From the NCBI RefSeq assembly GCF_025698545.1, contig NC_068571.1, forward strand, positions 34,195,733 to 34,259,732: a stretch of 64,000 nt of DNA, written 5' to 3'. The translations under genes were made by a program, and so were the position numbers. Within the stretch, counting starts at the first letter, position 1. Each line of letters begins with the position of its first letter. The stretch comes from Gossypium raimondii. Taxonomy: Eukaryota; Streptophyta; Magnoliopsida; Malvales; Malvaceae. The notes beneath the pieces were generated by a model that saw nothing but the letters and a program-made list of their open reading frames with translations, was not told where the DNA came from and did not search any database. Below, piece by piece: positions 58,705-64,000 of the stretch.

Positions 58705-61700
58705 AGGTGCATCATGCTTAACCAAGGATATAGGCACTTGTCTCCTGGCATATGACCCGGCAGCAATGCATCCTCTTGGTAGTGATACATTGTCACAGTT
58801 TGTATTCTTCTGGTAGCCTTTTAGCGAATATTCATTCCGCCTTCATTTCCTCGTCCTCTGAGATCAAAGCTTCCGAGGAAGGCGTGGACGTGTTATACTG
58901 ACAGTGATAATGATGAAAATCATACTTTGAGTTTAATACATTCATAAAAAAAAACATAGGTAGTTAAGTACAATTACTTGACATTTAAGTGACTTGGGTT
59001 GGCTTGATTTGATGTAACTTCTTTTATTTATTTATTTTATCACTAGTATTTCGCCATAATGATGTTGCCTAAGGTTAGCTAATTCGAAGAAATTGGAATT
59101 TTCTTGCTCGGCACTTTAGGGAAGGATCTTGCAAAGTGGGTGCCACTGTTCATCATCACATGGTTGCTTTGCTATGCCCCGTTGTTCCTCAGATTCTAGC
59201 TCTGTTCCACCACATGGTCCAAATTTGGGCTTAGCTTGTTGCATGATCTGATTATTTGGGTTCACTTTTAGTCCTTGGTTAATTATTAGTTCGGGCCCCA
59301 TCTCCCAACATAAACTGTAATCAGTTTTGTCTGAATGGATCTTTGGGCTTTTGTTCTGAAGTCTAAGCTAAGCTACCCAAAGTCCCAAACTTCCTTCACA
59401 AAGCACTACAGCATTCAAACACATATGTTTGATTTCACAGAAAGTATAAGGAATTTTGGATGGGGATCCCAATTTGCAAGGATAAGAATAGTTGGGATAG
59501 GGATTTTGAGATGTAACATTTCACCCAATCACAAAGGAAATGAGACCATTCAACTCCAAGAGTAACGATAGTGCTTGGCTTTAAATACCAAGTAGTACTA
59601 TAAATTGTTTTTGGTTTTAGCAAAGCCAAGATTCTAGTCTAAGCTCGTTGACTCCCATTCAATATAAATTTCCTCTGATTGCAAAAGTAGACCCACTAAT
59701 ATGAGAGAATGCATTAGTCATGATGCTTGGATCTTGTATATGTTAGCCACTCCAAATTCTAACTTTAGCCTACATATATCTAAATCAAACAAACTTGATA
59801 AATAAAAATGTCTAATCACTCATAAAGTAGTAGGATCTATCTTGTTAGTTGATGTTTGATTAGATACTCACCCATTTTCAGCAAATGTGTATTCAGATTA
59901 GAATGTGGATCTATGCTCTTAAAATGCACCCCACCCTAAAACTCTAGGACCATGATGTGGTTGATTAATATACAAATCAACCCTCTTACATCTCCATCTC
60001 AATGCCAGTTATAAGTGTAGTAATAAAGCTGAAAGTGGGCATAATTTGACAACTCATTAACCTTATTAAAAGGGGATCCCTAGAGCTTCATCTTCTCATA
60101 GGAAGACTAAGACAACTTCGAGGCCCCTAATTAGTGCCTTTCTCAACATGCATGCATGCATTTTTTTCCTTATTTTTCGGGACAATTATGCTACGAAAAA
60201 GAACCAAAAATTCAGGACAGTTCATTTGTAGACGTTACATGTCATTAACAGTTCATAACATCACTTTAACACATGGGCTTGCAGTTCAAAAAATAAAAAA
60301 GACATTCCCAGAATCCCCCTCCCCCCAATCCCCTAATCTGAAAGCTGCTAGGACATTGAGCTCACTTTCCTCCACTTCAATGCTCTAGATATTTTATTTC
60401 TTTCTAATTATTTCCTTTCTCAGATTATTGGGGGCCTGTGTGGAGTAGGATTAGCACTTTAGAATCACGAAAAAATACAAGGAAAAAAATAAAATAAAAA
60501 CTGCTGATAATGTTGTCTCCTTTTTGACATTAGTGCTGCAAAATATCGGCAGAAAAATATGTAGCAGCAAGTACCACTATCCACAGTATGATGAAGGCCA
60601 TGGGCATGGTTGTAAGGGAAGGGGAATATGAGGACAAAACAACTGCACTTTAACCTCTCATCATAGTCTTTTCCATCAAAAGTATTTGGGCCATTAATGA
60701 GATATAATAAGAAGAGTGCAATGCTTTCATGATTTTTTCAGACTGCTGTATGCCCTACCCACTCACAATTTATATAAAAAAAGAAGACAACCTGTGAAGT
60801 TGATGATCTTTCTTCTATTTACTTTTGATTGATTATTGTTAAGCCAAACATGTTGTTTAATTAGAAATGGTTTCACTACCTATGGGCAAGTTTTGTCCTT
60901 GTAACAAACTGCCTTTCCTTAAAATTAAAGTAATATATCTCTACAATGTTTTGTTTTAACAGTGCGGTTAGAATTGGGGTTGGCTTTGTTGCTTTCCAGT
61001 TGGGATTGGGATCTTAACATTTTTCCAATTAATAAAATTGGGCACCCAACAACAATAATTATCATCTTCATCATGGCCATGCCGCCTACTTTAACTTTTC
61101 CCACATAACATGGGGACTATTTATATTCCTCACCTCCCTTCATATTTATCCCAATAAAACTTTTGAAATTACTCCCACTTCACCAACACTTAATCTGCAT
61201 ATCTTCATACTTATCAAATCATTTCATTAATTTAGTCTTCAGGTTTGGTATTAATGCCAACTTCGATCTAAGGTATGTATAAGTTAATAAATATTTTTAA
61301 ATAAATTAGATCAGAACCGATATTTAACGTTAAAGTGATAAAAAAGACTTGATTGAAGAGAAATGAGGATAAGGTGAGGCATGTGGATGCATGCATTATA
61401 TGATGTGGCTTCCCATCTTCACAACATGAAGCTGCACATCAGTGCACCAGAAAGGTGATGGCCACCCTACAATTCTAATCCTTCAATATAATCATGCCCT
61501 TAGTTGCCACCCATTGTAGGGTTCACTTAACATGTGAGCCAAAAGCATTCACTTCCCTCAAAAATAGCATAAATTCACCCTCTCATTTCTTAACTAATAA
61601 TTTTTCATATTATTTCTAAATGTATAATTAGTAACCATTAATCATTTGTTTTGCATTATGACATTAAAGCTTCTCTTTGGGATTTGCAAAACATCACATT

Positions 61701-63400
61701 TTTAGCCAATTATGGGCCCTACACTTACTATGTTACAATAAACACCATGCCATTGCTATCATCTCATTTTTCAGATAACAATATCATATTCATCTTCTAA
61801 AAGTTACAAAGTAGTTAATAAATTATTGGAAAGATTTTATTTAAGTCATTAGACTGTAATTTTTTTTATAAATCCATGTACCAAGTTGCAAGCAATGGTT
61901 CAACAATTTGTATAATGAATCGGTACCCATCAATGAGTAGAAAAGCATACGTCAGACCTAAGTCGACCTAATGGTCAATGCCAGAGATTGTAGAAGAAAA
62001 CTATTTGGATTTTGATTCGCAGATTCATGACATCCAAAGTTGTTTCATGGAAAAAAATTGAACTATAAAAGAGATGGGGAAGAAGAGCTTTGGATTGATG
62101 TAGACAGTGCAAATAGAGAATGTCATATAACAACCGTTTTAACAGTCTAATAATTTAAATGAAAAACTTTCGAAATAAACTTCACTTTTGAGTGTAATAT
62201 ACCTTTAAAATATTTGGTGGTAAACGTGTGTGAAGAACATATCTTTGAACATTTAATCCATTCTATTGTTTCTATTAATGAAAGATTTGCATAAAGTTCA
62301 TCCGAATCAAGTCATTAAGCACCAACTAACCTTTCTCTTAATTTCTTTTTGGGGTCCATACTTTTTTCTTAATTAGATATAAGTGATTTGAAGGGAAGAA
62401 ATTTGAGGAACCTTTTGTTGTTACTCATAGTGGAAGCTTATTTCATTTGTAGTGACTAAGAAACGGAGTTGATTGCTTAAGTTTTGTGCAATTCTTCAAT
62501 TAATTTCCATTATTCACATTATTCCCACTCTTGCTTCATTATTTTTTGCCTGCCCTTTGTTCTTTTTTTCTTTTTTATAATTTGCTTACCAATAAATTAT
62601 TATGGTAATTTATTGGGCAATCAACAAAAATGAAATTATTTATATTTGATGCACTAATAATTAAATAGTATTATGATTAAACAAGTTATAAGATAAATAT
62701 AAATATTTTGGCTTTTAAGTAGTATGATATATCGTAGGTTAAAAACGCATTTGGTCTTTCGTATTTAGATTAAAAATTAAAATTAAGTCTTTTTTACTTT
62801 TTCTAATTTATAAACATTATTAGTTATTTCCCTCAAAATTTGTTAATTTAATATATTAATTAGACTGCTTTTATATGACATTACATATAATTGATAAAAA
62901 TGTAAATATGTTAGGTCGACAAATTTTGACACGATAAGTAATGATTGAACTAAAATTTTAAATTCATTTTTTTAATTTTAACATTTAAAGTATAATGACT
63001 AAATCTCAAGTTATAGATAAATGCATAAAATTATCATATATTTTAACTTACTTTATATATTACATAAATATCACATGAATATTAGCTTTTATTCATGTTT
63101 AAATGGGTTTTAAATATCACTACTATTTTATTCAATTTTACTTATTTTTGTTACAATTTTATCTGCACTTAACAACTACACGATCTAAAGAAAAAACTCT
63201 TACAATAATGTTCTTTTTAATTTCTTAAGATATCTATCGAAATAAGCCTTGTAATTAATTTACCGTATCCTGGTAGATACTAATTACGAACTCTATATTC
63301 AAAATAAAGATATTTACGTAATATCATTTTTTACTAGACACGAGCGTAGCTTATTATTTGAGGTAAAATACCAATAAAAGCCTTTTTTTAAAATTACTAA
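58705..63400. other. Gene-poor intergenic DNA right of the carrier gene
   Basis: The carrier 3' UTR probably ends by about 58950. No protein gene, tRNA or clear transposon was recognised. Short open frames (59335-59565, 60134-60388) lack codon structure or known motifs. The DNA is AT-rich with ordinary homopolymer runs. Distal promoter elements of a gene beyond the window cannot be excluded. Confidence 0.4.
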
Positions 63401-63612
63401 AATGGGCTAGGTAAAAAATTAATTACCGGAATGTGCCTATTTCCCCGAAAACACGTCCACGTCAGCGCGTTGTCAGGTGACAAAGCAGGAAAACGCTTCC
63501 TCAAGGAAGCACTTTGTCAACGTGGACAGAAAACGCGTCCTTGAGGGAACGCTTTGTATCCACGTGGACAAAGCGCTTCCTTGAGGAAGCGTTTTCCCCG
63601 TGTTTCCTGCGT
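63401..63612. repeat. Palindromic repeat with GAAAACGCTTCC / GGAAGCGTTTTCC arms
   Basis: GGAAAACGCTTCCTCAAGGAAGC near 63488 is complementary to GCTTCCTTGAGGAAGCGTTTTCC near 63574. CACGTGGACAAAGCG and CTTTGTCAACGTGGACAG are further inverted pieces. The segment is richer in GC than its surroundings and abuts telomere-like repeats, a combination suggesting the end of a transposable element whose other side lies beyond the window. Confidence 0.5.
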
Positions 63613-64000
63613 TAGGGTTAGGGTTTAAGGTTTAGGGCTAGGGTTTTTGGGTTTAGGGTTTTAAAGAAAAAATTAAATAAATAAGGGATTAGGGTTTAGG
63701 GTTTCTTAATTAAATTAATTATAAATTATTCAAAATTAGATTAGGTTTTCGTGTTTATAGTTTTTAAGAAAAAAATTAATTAAATTAGGGTTTAGGGTTA
63801 CTTGAGTAAATTAATTATAAATTTTAAAAATCAGATTAGGGTTTAGTGTTAAGAGTTTTTAAGGAAAAATCAAATAAATTAGGGTTTAAGGTTACCTAAG
63901 TAAATTAATTATAAGTTTTAAAAAATTTGATTAGGGTTTAGTGTTTAAGGTTTTTAAGGAAAAACTTAAATAAATTAGGGTTTGGGATTTAGGGTTACTT
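63613..64000. repeat. Degenerate telomere-like AGGGTTT repeats
   Basis: GTTAGGGTTAGGGTTTAAGG opens a series of repeats with a spacing near 110-120 bases, each containing AAATTAGGGTTTAGGGTTAC, TTAATTATAAATTTTAAAA and TTTAAGGAAAAA. So it is a tandem array of a longer monomer (about three copies seen) rather than a simple telomere. It continues past the window end. Confidence 0.7.

Noticed and set aside
1..64000. CRISPR arrays, bacterial operons, ribosomal RNA genes
   Set aside because: No spacer-like array, Shine-Dalgarno-led gene cluster or rRNA core sequence was seen. All recognisable genes are plant nuclear genes, except the plastid ndhB insert.

Overview
The window is nuclear DNA of a dicot plant. 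It is AT-rich, its genes are split by GT-AG introns, and transposable elements fill most of the space. The repeat style (long solo LTRs beginning TGTAACACC, CACTA elements with AGCGGCG-type subterminal repeats) suggests cotton (Gossypium) or a close Malvaceae relative. That assignment is from memory of repeat families, not from a search.

Layout. (1) 1344-3089, minus strand: a six-exon type-B response regulator, a cytokinin-signalling transcription factor, with a fossil RNase H domain at 3802-4189. (2) 5885-43120: a segmental triplication. Each unit has a left module, a right module and one Pla a 1-type invertase/pectin methylesterase inhibitor (PMEI) gene on the plus strand, at 12662, 26889 and 42480. 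The units are joined by remains of a minus-strand LTR retrotransposon (13299-16028 and 27521-31636). Units 2 and 3 carry the same CACTA transposon at the same site with a 3-bp TAG duplication; unit 1 keeps the empty site. Unit 1 alone has a complete solo LTR in the left/right boundary, unit 2 has a chimeric boundary, and unit 3 alone has a plastid ndhB insertion. (3) 45201-45737: an intact fourth PMEI gene. (4) 46843-52253: a fifth, dead PMEI copy split by a copia retrotransposon, which itself contains a solo LTR and a hAT-like element. All three insertions show target-site duplications. (5) 54967-58704, plus strand: a nine-exon mitochondrial-carrier-family gene matching the NAD+ transporter NDT1. 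(6) 58705-64000: no gene seen; the last 600 bases hold a palindromic repeat and degenerate telomere-like AGGGTTT repeats.

Only four genes look intact: the response regulator, PMEI copies 3 and 4, and NDT1. They do not form a pathway; the local theme is tandem amplification of secreted inhibitor genes by recombination around transposons.

The most unusual signal is two patches (about 26420-27290 and 36480-39080) in which one repeat copy differs from its sisters by small indels concentrated at CAG/CTG and CCG/CGG sites and at homopolymers. This looks like long-read consensus error at methylated CHG sites rather than evolution. It means the apparent death of PMEI copies 1 and 2 should not be taken at face value. 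I did not find a clearly new biological system.
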